Positions 26,941 through 34,699 of a stretch of 64,000 bases of DNA are shown one piece after another. How positions within the stretch are numbered: position 1 is the stretch's first letter; each line of letters begins with the position of its first letter. Origin of the DNA: Natrinema thermotolerans DSM 11552 (GTDB lineage: Archaea; Halobacteriota; Halobacteria; Halobacteriales; Natrialbaceae). Below the pieces are notes generated by a model. It saw nothing but the letters and a program-made list of their open reading frames with translations. It was not told the origin of the DNA and ran no database searches. The position numbers were made by a program, and so were the translations under genes. The stretch covers positions 87,565 through 151,564 of the forward strand of contig AOIR01000056.1 of assembly GCA_000337115.1 (NCBI GenBank), in the 5' to 3' direction.

Positions 26941-27252
26941 TCAGCGCGACCCCTTACAGCCGCCGCGGAGCCGGCTACACTCGGAGCGACGCGTGCGAAG
27001 GCAGAGATCGGTCCCCTCGTACTCCTCGGCCAGGACGTCTTCGAGAAGGCTCAGTTCGCGCTGCCCGTAGCCGTCGTTTGCGATGAAATACGGGACGAGC
27101 CGTTGCTCGGCGACCCGCCGGCCACACAGCCCGTCGGCTTTGAACGCCTGGACGACATCACGGAGGTCCGCTCTCGTCGGCTCGGGATCGAGGTCGATGC
27201 CCGATCCGCGGCCCTCCGAAAGCCGCTCGAAGACGCGTTCGCTATCTATCAT
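26941..27252 (-). CDS. Small hypothetical protein between purK and purE
   Basis: This 103-aa protein is not recognised. The N-terminal two thirds look like a compact helical domain (VFERLSEGRGSGIDLD, then LRDVVQAFKADGL). The C-terminus is basic and cysteine-rich (LCLRTRRSECSRLRGGCKG), and one more Cys lies in GLCGRRV, giving four in all that could bind a metal. The ATG at 27252 is used, with a GTG two codons earlier. It lies between purK and purE on the same strand with gaps of 102 and 52 nt, so co-expression is likely. Confidence 0.55.
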   Translation of the reverse strand: MIDSERVFERLSEGRGSGIDLDPEPTRADLRDVVQAFKADGLCGRRVAEQRLVPYFIANDGYGQRELSLLEDVLAEEYEGTDLCLRTRRSECSRLRGGCKGSR

Positions 27253-27354
27253 GTCCACGCAATAACAGAGCGATCGGTAAAACGCTTTCTACGGTACGGC
27301 GCTCGAGACCGCCGTTTCGGGCGAACACGTTCGTAACGATTCCGCGTGGCGTCG

Positions 27355-28557
27355 CTATTCGAACGTGACGGACTCGCGGAGTGACACCGCCCGCTCCAGC
27401 AATTCGTCGACGCCCTCGTCGTCCCGTCCGGTCATCGTCACGTGTCCCATCTTCCGGAGCGGTCTGGCCTCCCGTTTCCCGTACCAGTGGAGGTTCGCAC
27501 CGGGCGTCTCGAGGATCTCGTCGAGGTCGCTCAGTTGCGCGGACCGTTCCTCCTCTACGTCGCCGAGCAGGTTCGTCATCACGGTCGGCGAGCGCAGCGC
27601 GGTCGAGCCCAGCGGCCAGCCCAGCACGGCCCGGACGTGTTGTTCGAACTGTGAGGTCTGTGCGCCCTCGATCGTCCAGTGGCCGGAGTTGTGCGGGCGC
27701 GGGGCGATCTCGTTGAGCAGGACCTCGCCGTCCGAAGCTTCGAAAAATTCGATCCCGTAGACGCCTCGCCCGTCCATCACCTCGAGTACGTCGCGCGCGA
27801 TCGCGTGGGCGCGTTCGGTGACGGCCTCGCTCGAGCGTGCGGGAACGACGGTCTCCCGCAGGATCTCCGCCTCGTGGACGTTCTCGCCGATCGGGAACGT
27901 CGCGATTTCGTTGTCGTTGCGAGGTCCGTCCTCGCGATTCGCCGAACTCCGTTCGGCGGCTCCCTTGACCGCGATGACCGAGACCTCGCGCTCGAAGTCG
28001 ACGAACGACTCGACCATCGCGGGGCCGGCGACCGACTCGAGGGCGTCTTCTGCCTCTGACTTCGACTCGACGGGGACGTTCCCCCGGCCGTCGTAGCCAC
28101 CGGTACGGGCTTTGAGCATCACCGGCGCGCCGTAGTCGTCGATCGCCGCTCGGACGTCATCGGCGTCGGAGACCGCGCGGAACGGCGGGACCGGGACGCC
28201 TGCGGCCTCGAGTTCGCGTTTCTGGACGAGTTTGTCGTGGATCGTCTCGAGCGTCGCGGGGTCGGGGTGGACGGGGGTCCCCGTCTCCTCGCTGACGCGG
28301 TCGAGGACCTGCTGGTCGGCCAGTTCGATCTCGAACGTGAGGACATCGGCCCGCGTCGCGAGGTCGCGGATCGCCGCCTCGTCGTCGAACCCAGCGACGA
28401 TCTGCTCGCGGGCCACGGGTGCCGCCGGACAGTCCGGCGTCGGATCGAGGACGATCACCTCGACGCCCAGCGGCGCGGCCGCCTCGGCGAGCATTCGCCC
28501 GAGCTGTCCTCCACCGACCACGCCGACCGTCGGGCCCGGCGTTCGGAGCGTCGTCAT
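27355..28557 (-). CDS. purK: 5-(carboxyamino)imidazole ribonucleotide synthase
   Basis: This 400-aa ATP-grasp enzyme carboxylates AIR with bicarbonate and ATP to give N5-CAIR for PurE. It starts TVGVVGGGQLGRMLAEAA, the PurK nucleotide-fold signature. Later parts include KARTGGYDGRGN, the ATP-grasp loop, VMDGRGVYGIEFF and LNEIAPRPHNSGHWTIEGA. The start at 28557 places MTTLRTPG just ahead of the signature. A TATA-like ttcttaag lies about 30 nt upstream. Confidence 0.95.
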   Translation of the reverse strand: MTTLRTPGPTVGVVGGGQLGRMLAEAAAPLGVEVIVLDPTPDCPAAPVAREQIVAGFDDEAAIRDLATRADVLTFEIELADQQVLDRVSEETGTPVHPDPATLETIHDKLVQKRELEAAGVPVPPFRAVSDADDVRAAIDDYGAPVMLKARTGGYDGRGNVPVESKSEAEDALESVAGPAMVESFVDFEREVSVIAVKGAAERSSANREDGPRNDNEIATFPIGENVHEAEILRETVVPARSSEAVTERAHAIARDVLEVMDGRGVYGIEFFEASDGEVLLNEIAPRPHNSGHWTIEGAQTSQFEQHVRAVLGWPLGSTALRSPTVMTNLLGDVEEERSAQLSDLDEILETPGANLHWYGKREARPLRKMGHVTMTGRDDEGVDELLERAVSLRESVTFE

Positions 28558-28671
28558 TACGCCCCGATTCTCGTCGCCCGCGCTTAAGAATTCTCAAACA
28601 CCACCGCTCGCGGGTCCGTTCTCGTATAAAAACCCTCGGGGAGAACACCCGGGTCGGAAACCCGAAGGGAG

Positions 28672-28678
28672 TATATAT
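28672..28678 (+). promoter_or_regulatory. TATA box of the DUF4097-like lipoprotein gene
   Basis: The sequence tatatat is centred 30 nt upstream of the ATG at 28705. Transcription would start about 3 nt before the ATG, giving an essentially leaderless mRNA. Confidence 0.6.
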
Positions 28679-28704
28679 CGAGCTGGCAACCCACAGACAC
28701 GAAC

Positions 28705-29484
28705 ATGCAACGACGAGTCTCCCGACGCCGGGTACTCGCTGGGGGCGGCCTCGGCGCGCTCGCGTCGCTCGCGGGCTGTCTCGCGACCGGTCGAGGGGAA
28801 ACGGAAACCGTCACCGAAACGTTCGACACCGAAGGAATACGCGAGGTGTCGCTCGACACCGAGAACGGCTCGGTCACCGTCGAGGGAGCCGCGGACGACG
28901 CGACCGCGCTCGAGGTGCGCGGGCACAAGGCCGCCCCTACCGAGGGAACCCTCGAGTCGCTGACCCTCGAGAGCGAGCGCAGCGACGACCGGCTCACGGT
29001 CGAGACCGTCAGCGAGGACGTCCCGTTCCTGATCGGTCCCGATCCGAAATTCGACCTCGAGGCGACGGTGCCGGCCGAGGTGGGCGTGATCCGAGGCGAG
29101 ACGACCAACGGCGATATCGACATCGAAGGGGTCGACGGTGATCTGACCAGCGAAAACACCAACGGTTCGATAACGGTCTCCGAGGTCAGCGGCGACGTTC
29201 TGGCGGAGACGACGAACGGCGACATCGACGTAACCCTCGCAGCGGACGGCGGGGACTTGACCGCCGAGACCACCAACGATTCGATCACCGTCCGTACCCC
29301 GCCGTCGATCGACGCGACCGTCACCGCATCGGCGACGAACGGTGAAGTGTCGTTCGAGGGGTTCGACGGCGTGACGGCCGACGACGGGGACGACGCGACG
29401 GTAACGCTCGGCGACGGCAGCCGGCGGCTCCGTCTCGAGACGACCAACGGCTCCGTGACGGTGCAACGCGAGGCCGACGACTAG
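28705..29484 (+). CDS. Tat lipoprotein with DUF4097-like beta-strand repeats
   Basis: This 259-aa exported protein starts with a twin-arginine signal (SRRRVLAGGGLGALASLAGC) with the lipobox LAGC, so it should be anchored outside the membrane by a lipid. The mature part is a repetitive right-handed beta structure in which GETTNGDIDIE, SENTNGSITV, AETTNGDIDV and AETTNDSITV recur about every 20 residues. This pattern fits DUF4097-type proteins, whose function is unknown. It has its own promoter and no obvious partner among its neighbours. Confidence 0.85.
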   Translation: MQRRVSRRRVLAGGGLGALASLAGCLATGRGETETVTETFDTEGIREVSLDTENGSVTVEGAADDATALEVRGHKAAPTEGTLESLTLESERSDDRLTVETVSEDVPFLIGPDPKFDLEATVPAEVGVIRGETTNGDIDIEGVDGDLTSENTNGSITVSEVSGDVLAETTNGDIDVTLAADGGDLTAETTNDSITVRTPPSIDATVTASATNGEVSFEGFDGVTADDGDDATVTLGDGSRRLRLETTNGSVTVQREADD

Positions 29485-29584
29485 TCACGCAGCCGCCGTC
29501 GCGGCGGCTCCGTTCGCCATTGGGCGGCCCCGTCGACCGCCGGAGAACGGTACCTCTTTTACCCGCCCTCCCTACCGCTCGCGT

Positions 29585-30007
29585 ATGATCACGCTCGGAC
29601 TGGTGGTCGCGCAGTTCAACCGCCCGATCACCGAGCAGATGGAGCAGGAAGCCCTCGAAGCGGCCACCGCCGCTGGTGCCGAGGTGTACGAGACGGTCCA
29701 GGTCCCCGGCGCGTACGACGCGCCGCTTGCAGCCGACCGGCTCGCGCGCCGTGACGCCGTCGACGCCGTCGCCGTCGTCGGGACCGTCATCACCGGTGAC
29801 ACGGACCACGATCAGGTGATCACCGACGCCACCGCCCAGCGGCTCTCCGACGTGAGTCTCGAGCGTGACACGCCCGTGACCCTCGGCGTGACCGGGCCAG
29901 GAATGTCCGCCGCGGAGGCCCGCGAACGCGTCGAGAACGCGGCCACAGCCGTCGAGGGGGCGCTCGATCTCGTCGACGAACTACCGGCTTCCGATTCCCA
30001 ACAATGA
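29585..30007 (+). CDS. ribH: 6,7-dimethyl-8-ribityllumazine synthase
   Basis: This 140-aa enzyme makes the lumazine precursor of riboflavin. Typical parts are LVVAQFNRPITEQM, VPGAYDAPLAADRLA and GTVITGDTDHDQVI with the catalytic His. The short length suits an archaeal form. A TATA-like cttttacc lies about 27 nt upstream of the ATG. Its stop codon overlaps the start of the aminotransferase gene (ATGA). Confidence 0.93.
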   Translation: MITLGLVVAQFNRPITEQMEQEALEAATAAGAEVYETVQVPGAYDAPLAADRLARRDAVDAVAVVGTVITGDTDHDQVITDATAQRLSDVSLERDTPVTLGVTGPGMSAAEARERVENAATAVEGALDLVDELPASDSQQ

Positions 30008-31149
30008 CGATGGAATTCACCGACCGCGTATCCCGAGTCGAACCGTCCGCAACGCTTGCCATCTCCGCGCTCGCGACCGAACTCGAGAACGAGGGCGCAG
30101 ACGTCGTCGACCTCTCGGTCGGCGAACCCGACTTCCCCACGCCTGAGAACATCGTCGAGGCGGGGAAGGCGGCGATGGATGCCGGCCACACCGGCTACAC
30201 GACCTCCGCCGGCATCCTCGAACTCCGCGAAGCGATCGCCGACAAGCTGGCCGACGACGGCCTCGAACACACGACCGACGAGATCATCGTCACGCCCGGC
30301 GCGAAGCAGGCGCTGTACGAGATCGTCCAGGCCCTCGTCGAGGACGGCGACGAGGTCGTCCTGTTAGACCCCGCGTGGGTTTCCTACGAGGCCATGGTCA
30401 AGATGGCCGGCGGCGACCTCACCCGCGTCGATCTCGCCGAAACCGACTTCCAGCTCGAGCCCGCCCTCGACGATCTCGCGGCCGCCGTCTCCGACGAGAC
30501 CGAACTGCTCGTCGTCAACTCCCCCTCGAACCCCACCGGCGCGGTCTACTCCGACGCCGCGCTCGAGGGCGTTCGCGATCTCGCCGTCGAACACGATATC
30601 ACCGTCATCTCCGACGAGATCTACAAGGAGATCACCTACGGCGTCGAACCGACGAGCCTCGGCACGCTTGAGGGGATGGCCGACCGCACAGTCACCGTCA
30701 ACGGCTTCTCGAAAGCCTACTCGATGACCGGCTGGCGGCTGGGCTACTTCGCCGGCCCCGAGGAACTGATCGACCAGGCCGGCAAGCTCCACAGCCATTC
30801 GGTCTCCTCGGCCGTGAACTTCGTCCAGCACGCCGGCCTCGAGGCCCTCGAGACCGAGGAGCCGGTCGCCGAGATGGTCGACGCCTTCGAGGACCGGCGC
30901 GACCTCGTCATCGACCTGCTCGACGACCACGGCGTCGACGTCGCCGAACCCGAGGGGGCGTTCTACATGATGCTGCCGGTCGACGAGGACGATCAAGCGT
31001 GGTGCGAGGGCGCGATCGAGGACGCCCACGTCGCTACGGTCCCCGGCAGCGCCTTCGGCACCCCCGGCTACGCGCGGATTTCCTACGCCGCGAGCGAGGA
31101 ACGGCTCGAGGAGGGTATCGAGCGGCTGGCAGAGGAAGGTTACCTGTAG
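30004..31149 (+). CDS. aspC: Class I/II pyridoxal-phosphate aminotransferase (aspartate type)
   Basis: This 381-aa PLP aminotransferase of fold type I probably transfers amino groups between aspartate (or another amino acid) and 2-oxoglutarate. It contains LSVGEPDFPTPENIV, NSPSNPTGAVY, SDEIYKEITYG and the PLP lysine K237 in NGFSKAYSMTGWRLGY. The C-terminal APGYARISYA-type motif appears as GTPGYARISYA. It is translationally coupled to ribH. Substrate range cannot be fixed from sequence. Confidence 0.92.
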   Translation: MTMEFTDRVSRVEPSATLAISALATELENEGADVVDLSVGEPDFPTPENIVEAGKAAMDAGHTGYTTSAGILELREAIADKLADDGLEHTTDEIIVTPGAKQALYEIVQALVEDGDEVVLLDPAWVSYEAMVKMAGGDLTRVDLAETDFQLEPALDDLAAAVSDETELLVVNSPSNPTGAVYSDAALEGVRDLAVEHDITVISDEIYKEITYGVEPTSLGTLEGMADRTVTVNGFSKAYSMTGWRLGYFAGPEELIDQAGKLHSHSVSSAVNFVQHAGLEALETEEPVAEMVDAFEDRRDLVIDLLDDHGVDVAEPEGAFYMMLPVDEDDQAWCEGAIEDAHVATVPGSAFGTPGYARISYAASEERLEEGIERLAEEGYL

Positions 31150-31207
31150 CGCTTCTCGAGATCTCGATACGGCGACTCGTTTTCTGTCGATCGCCATCGG
31201 CCGCGGG

Positions 31208-31215
31208 TTTATATC
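31208..31215 (+). promoter_or_regulatory. TATA box of the HNH gene
   Basis: The element tttatatc ends 22 nt before the ATG at 31238. This spacing predicts transcription starting at or next to the ATG. Confidence 0.6.
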
Positions 31216-31237
31216 CGAAGGCGCGGCCACGCCCCGT

Positions 31238-31987
31238 ATGGACTGTCCGACGTGTGGGAAGTCCCTGGCGACCGAACAGGGGATGCGCCAGCACCACACG
31301 AAGGTACACGGCGATCCGCTTCCGAATCGGACGTGCAGCGGCTGCGGGCTCGCGTTCTACGATCCGAAAGCACGTCGTGAGTACTGCGACGACTGCGATC
31401 CGAACGCCGGCGAACACAACGGGAACTGGCGCGACGCGACGGAACTGACCGACTGCACGCGCTGTGGGTCGACGTTCGAATACTATCCGTCCGACAAACC
31501 GGGCGTCTACTGTTCGGACTGCGTCGAAGCTGCTGAGGGGCTGCTCCCGGACAATCCGTCGATAAAAGCGGAGCGAGTAACAGTCGGTTGTCAGTCGTGT
31601 GGCGACGACCTCGAGGTGCGGCCGGCACGGATCGACGAGCAGGAACGGGGGTTCTTCTGTACGCTCGCGTGCTACGGCGACTGGCTATCGGCGAACGTCG
31701 TCGGCCCGGCCCACCATCAGTGGGAGGGCGGTCCGATCGAATACGGTCGGTCGTGGTGGCAGGTTCGACGGCAGGCGCTCGAGCGAGACGATTACGAGTG
31801 CCAACACTGTGGCGTTGAGGCGGCGGAACTCGACCGAAACCCGGACGTGCATCACCTCGAGCCCGTTCGGTCGTTCGAGGACCCCGAGGACGCACACGTA
31901 CTGGAAAACGTGGTGACGCTCTGTCGGAGCTGTCACCGACGCGCCGAGGAAGGTCAAATAGCCGTTTCGTCCGCCGGCGAAAAGTAA
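31238..31987 (+). CDS. HNH endonuclease with multiple N-terminal zinc-binding modules
   Basis: This 249-aa protein starts with a C2H2-like finger (CPTCGKSLATEQGMRQHHTKVH), followed by three CxxC pairs that look like zinc ribbons (CSGCG...CDDC, CTRCG...CSDC, CQSCG...CYGD). The C-terminal HNH nuclease has ECQHCGVEAAELDRNPDVHH and TLCRSCHRRAE. The layout suggests sequence-recognising zinc modules that guide a nuclease. Known relatives are scattered among haloarchaea, and their role in restriction or mobile elements is unproven. It is leaderless and stands alone, immediately upstream of tRNA-Gln. Confidence 0.85.
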   Translation: MDCPTCGKSLATEQGMRQHHTKVHGDPLPNRTCSGCGLAFYDPKARREYCDDCDPNAGEHNGNWRDATELTDCTRCGSTFEYYPSDKPGVYCSDCVEAAEGLLPDNPSIKAERVTVGCQSCGDDLEVRPARIDEQERGFFCTLACYGDWLSANVVGPAHHQWEGGPIEYGRSWWQVRRQALERDDYECQHCGVEAAELDRNPDVHHLEPVRSFEDPEDAHVLENVVTLCRSCHRRAEEGQIAVSSAGEK

Positions 31988-32022
31988 CACTATTGTGCGG
32001 CGGTTTCGTATGCGGAAGTGAA

Positions 32023-32070
32023 GTCCCGTGGTGGTGAGCAAATCCATCGGATTTGCGAACGACACGGGAC
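32023..32070. repeat. Long two-part inverted repeat upstream of tRNA-Gln
   Basis: The outer arms gtcccgtg (32023-32030) and cacgggac (32063-32070) are perfectly complementary. The inner arms gcaaatcc (32038-32045) and ggatttgc (32049-32056) enclose a 3-nt loop. The first arm plus its flank, agtcccgtggtg (32022-32033), is identical to the first 12 nt of the tRNA-Gln gene that begins at 32087. It may be a remnant of a duplicated tRNA end or a structured leader or terminator. Confidence 0.7.
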
Positions 32071-32086
32071 GACGAGTGAAACGAGG

Positions 32087-32189
32087 AGTCCCGTGGTGTA
32101 GTGGCCAATCATATGGGCCTTTGGACGTGTTCGGTTCGTTCCGTCACGGAAGCAAGCCCATGACGGCGGTTCGAATCCGCCCGGGACTA
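32087..32189 (+). tRNA. tRNA-Gln(TTG), with a 30-nt intron at 32125-32154
   Basis: The acceptor arms are agtcccg (32087-32093) and cgggact (32182-32188) with discriminator A. The T arm is ggcgg-ttcgaat-ccgcc. The anticodon stem tgggc/gccca holds the loop c t TTG g a. A 30-nt intron (acgtgttcgg...ggaagca) is inserted after position 37. The junctions form a textbook bulge-helix-bulge: central 4-bp helix CTTT/GAAG, 3-nt bulges gga and caa, and an intron helix cgtg/cacg. The splicing endonuclease would cut within both bulges. CCA is not encoded. A short run of T follows the gene. Confidence 0.92.
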
Positions 32190-32292
32190 CTTTTGCGCCG
32201 ACCAAACCCGTGAGACGTGAGTATCCCGGCGGTTCGAACCCGTTCTGAGATCTCCGGTAGAGTGAGGATAAACAACTGAACGCCGGGGTCGG

Positions 32293-32838
32293 CTATTTCG
32301 AGACGAGTGTCTCGTCTTTGGCGACCACCTCGTCACGTTTTCGATCGACGAAGAGCGCGTCCTGCCACTCGGGATCGTCAGCATTCGTGTTCTCCGTCTC
32401 CGAACCGTCCTCGAGGGCCTCCAGTCTGGCGGCGGTATCGAATTTGGCAGCCGACAGCGACCTGTGGGCCTGCTCGCCGATCACTTCGATCTTGTGCCGG
32501 GCGCCTCCGGGGACGTAGACGAACTCCATCGGGCCGATTTCTATGACTTGATGGCTCCCGTCTTCGCGTTCGAGTGTGTACTTGGCTCGCCCCTCGAGAC
32601 ACAGGTTCACTTCATCGAGTCCGGGAACGTGCGTGTGCCAGTCGATCCGTCCGGATGGCTCGAGTTCGAAGTAGAGGAGTCGGAACTCGTTCGTCCTGAT
32701 GATCAGCGGCGAGTGGCGTACGGCCTCGGAATCCGCGCCGTGCGCCGCCGGCGTCTGAACCTTGTACATCGTTTGCTCGGGGAGGTGCTTGTGGGCAAGG
32801 TCTTCCGGTGTCAGCTCCGAGTCGTCTTTCTGATCCAT
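32293..32838 (-). CDS. Cupin-domain protein
   Basis: This 181-aa protein has a single cupin barrel. Metal-binding motif 1 is in RIDWHTHVPGLDEVNLCLEG and motif 2 in PMEFVYVPGGARHKIEV, with the expected His and Glu ligands. The N-terminal 30 residues and the acidic C-terminal 45 are extra. Substrate and activity are unknown. A TATA-like cataag near 32872-32877 (minus strand) lies about 34 nt upstream of the ATG. Confidence 0.75.
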   Translation of the reverse strand: MDQKDDSELTPEDLAHKHLPEQTMYKVQTPAAHGADSEAVRHSPLIIRTNEFRLLYFELEPSGRIDWHTHVPGLDEVNLCLEGRAKYTLEREDGSHQVIEIGPMEFVYVPGGARHKIEVIGEQAHRSLSAAKFDTAARLEALEDGSETENTNADDPEWQDALFVDRKRDEVVAKDETLVSK

Positions 32839-33166
32839 GACTAGGTGTCAAAAGACGCGAACGGTATTGTTCTTATGCCCCGTGATCAATCGTCGTGAGC
32901 GCCGTTCGTGAACGGTGGTGGCGTGTTCTACTGTCGTGTAACAGAGCGAGGTGTCGCTCCAGATGGAGACCGCCGCCGAACTGCGCGCTCTCGAGTAGGA
33001 CTGGCCAGTCAGGGCAACCGTACTGAACGAAACCCGATCGAATACCGCCGACCGGACGGACAGCACATCCGGGAGACCGCTCCGGTCACGGACTCCGATC
33101 CGCAATGGCCGAGCGGCCGGCGCTAACAACTCCATAGTAATCCTCGCGTCCTCGAGGAGGGAGGAT
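32839..33166. other. Intergenic: cupin promoter and glmM leader
   Basis: The only recognisable content is the minus-strand promoter of the cupin gene and, at the right end, a strong purine-rich ribosome-binding stretch (ggagggaggat) before the ATG at 33167. A 95-codon open frame on the minus strand here has no recognisable features and is not reported as a gene. Confidence 0.5.
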
Positions 33167-34503
33167 ATGTTCGGAACGAGCGGAATCCGTGGACCGGTCG
33201 GTGAAGAGATGACGGCTGCACTCGCGCTCTCGGTCGGTCGTGCCGTGGCCTCCGAGGGCTACGATCGCGTCGTCGTCGGACGAGACGCCCGGGAGAGCGG
33301 CGCGGTCCTAACCGATGCGCTGATCGCCGGGGTACGGGAGTGTGGCGGGGACGTTCTCGAGGCCGGCATCGTGCCGACGCCAACGGTCGCCCGGGCGGTC
33401 CAGCGAACCGACGCGGACGCGGGTCTCATCGTCACGGCCTCGCACAATCCCGCGTCGGACAACGGGATCAAACTTCGGGCTGCCTCCGGGACCGCCTTCG
33501 ATCTCGAGCAACGCAAGGCGATCGCGACGCGCGTTGAAACCGACGAGTACGACCTCCGCCCTGGGACGGACAGGGCTCGCTCGAATCGCTTCCGGACGCG
33601 CTCGAGCGACATGCGACGGCGGTGGCCGAGTCCGTGTCGATCGACGATCCACCGAGCGTCGTCGTCGATATCGGAAACGGGACCGGGGGGATCACCGCCC
33701 GCGTACTCGCGGATCTCGGCTGTGACGTCGTGACGCTGAACGGGCAACGGGACGGGCGCTTTCCGGGCAGGCCGAGCGAGCCGACGCGGGAGACGCTCGG
33801 CGACCTGTCGTCGGTCGTGGCGACGACGGCCGCGAGCCTCGGCATCGCACACGACGGCGATGCCGACCGGATGGTGGCCGTCGACGAGACCGGGACGTTC
33901 GTCCCGAAAGACGTCCTCCTCGCCCTGTTCGCACGCGAGGCTGCAACCGCGGGCGACACGGTCGCCGTGCCGGTGGGGACGAGCAGGGCCGTCGACGACG
34001 CGCTCTCGAGGACCGGTGCCTCTGTGACCCGAACGCGGGTCGGTGACGGCGCAGTGGCGGAACGCGCTGTGCAACCGGGGGTCGTCTTCGGCGGCGAACC
34101 CAGCGGCGCGTGGATCTGGCCGGCCGAAACGCCGTGTCCGGACGGGCCGCTCGCGGCGTGCAAACTCGTCGAACTCGTCGCCGCGCGGGGACCGCTCTCG
34201 TCGCTCGTCGACGGCGTCGAGACGTATCCAATCCGTCGTACGTCCGTCAGGGTCGACGAGAAACGGGCCGTGATGGACCGGGTTCGCGAGGACGCCCGGG
34301 ATCGGTACGACGACGTCGATCTGCTCGATGGCGTCTACGTCGGTGTCGACGACGGCTGGTTGCTTCTTCGGGCCAGCGGAACCGAACCGATCATCCGGCT
34401 CACGGCCGAGGCACGGGACGAGTTTCGAGCCGAACAACTGGAAGCGGACGGTATCGGACTCCTCGAGAGCGCGATCACGACCGTGTCGGGACTCCGACCG
34501 TGA
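33167..34503 (+). pseudogene. glmM: Phosphoglucosamine/phosphomannomutase, one-base frameshift
   Basis: The two reading frames together give a complete alpha-D-phosphohexomutase of about 445 aa. It would convert glucosamine-6-P to glucosamine-1-P (or mannose-6-P to mannose-1-P). All four motifs are intact: the phosphoserine loop TASHNPASDNGIK, the metal loop DGDADR, the sugar loop GEPSGAW and the phosphate loop RASGTEPIIR. The first 132 codons run in one frame to DEYDLRP, and the rest continues in the -1 frame with WDGQGSLESLPDAL. Adding one C to the CCC run at 33559-33561 restores a single frame. It could be a true mutation or a sequencing error. It lies in the same locus as glmS. Confidence 0.85.
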
Positions 34504-34562
34504 GCGGGATCTCGTGCTGGTCGCGAGTGCGTCTATCGGCCGTTCTCGAGGCCGAGAGCGCG

Positions 34563-34581
34563 TTTAACGGAGTGATAATGA
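34563..34581 (+). promoter_or_regulatory. Shared 19-bp promoter module, copy 1 (13/14)
   Basis: Matches YTTAWCG-N5-RTARTAA at 13 of 14 defined positions. It lies 118 nt upstream of the phosphodiesterase ATG at 34700. Confidence 0.55.
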
Positions 34582-34699
34582 AGTGATCCGTCTGCGACGT
34601 TGCCGGATAGAGACGTGGTGGAACGAACAACGATGCTGCGGTGGGATGTCCGCAGCAGTCGAGCGAACACGAACGTGACAATGAGGGATAATTGAGCCG

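Noticed and set aside
32848..33135. A 95-codon minus-strand frame between the cupin gene and glmM
   Set aside because: It has no recognisable motif, overlaps the cupin promoter region and has no promoter of its own.
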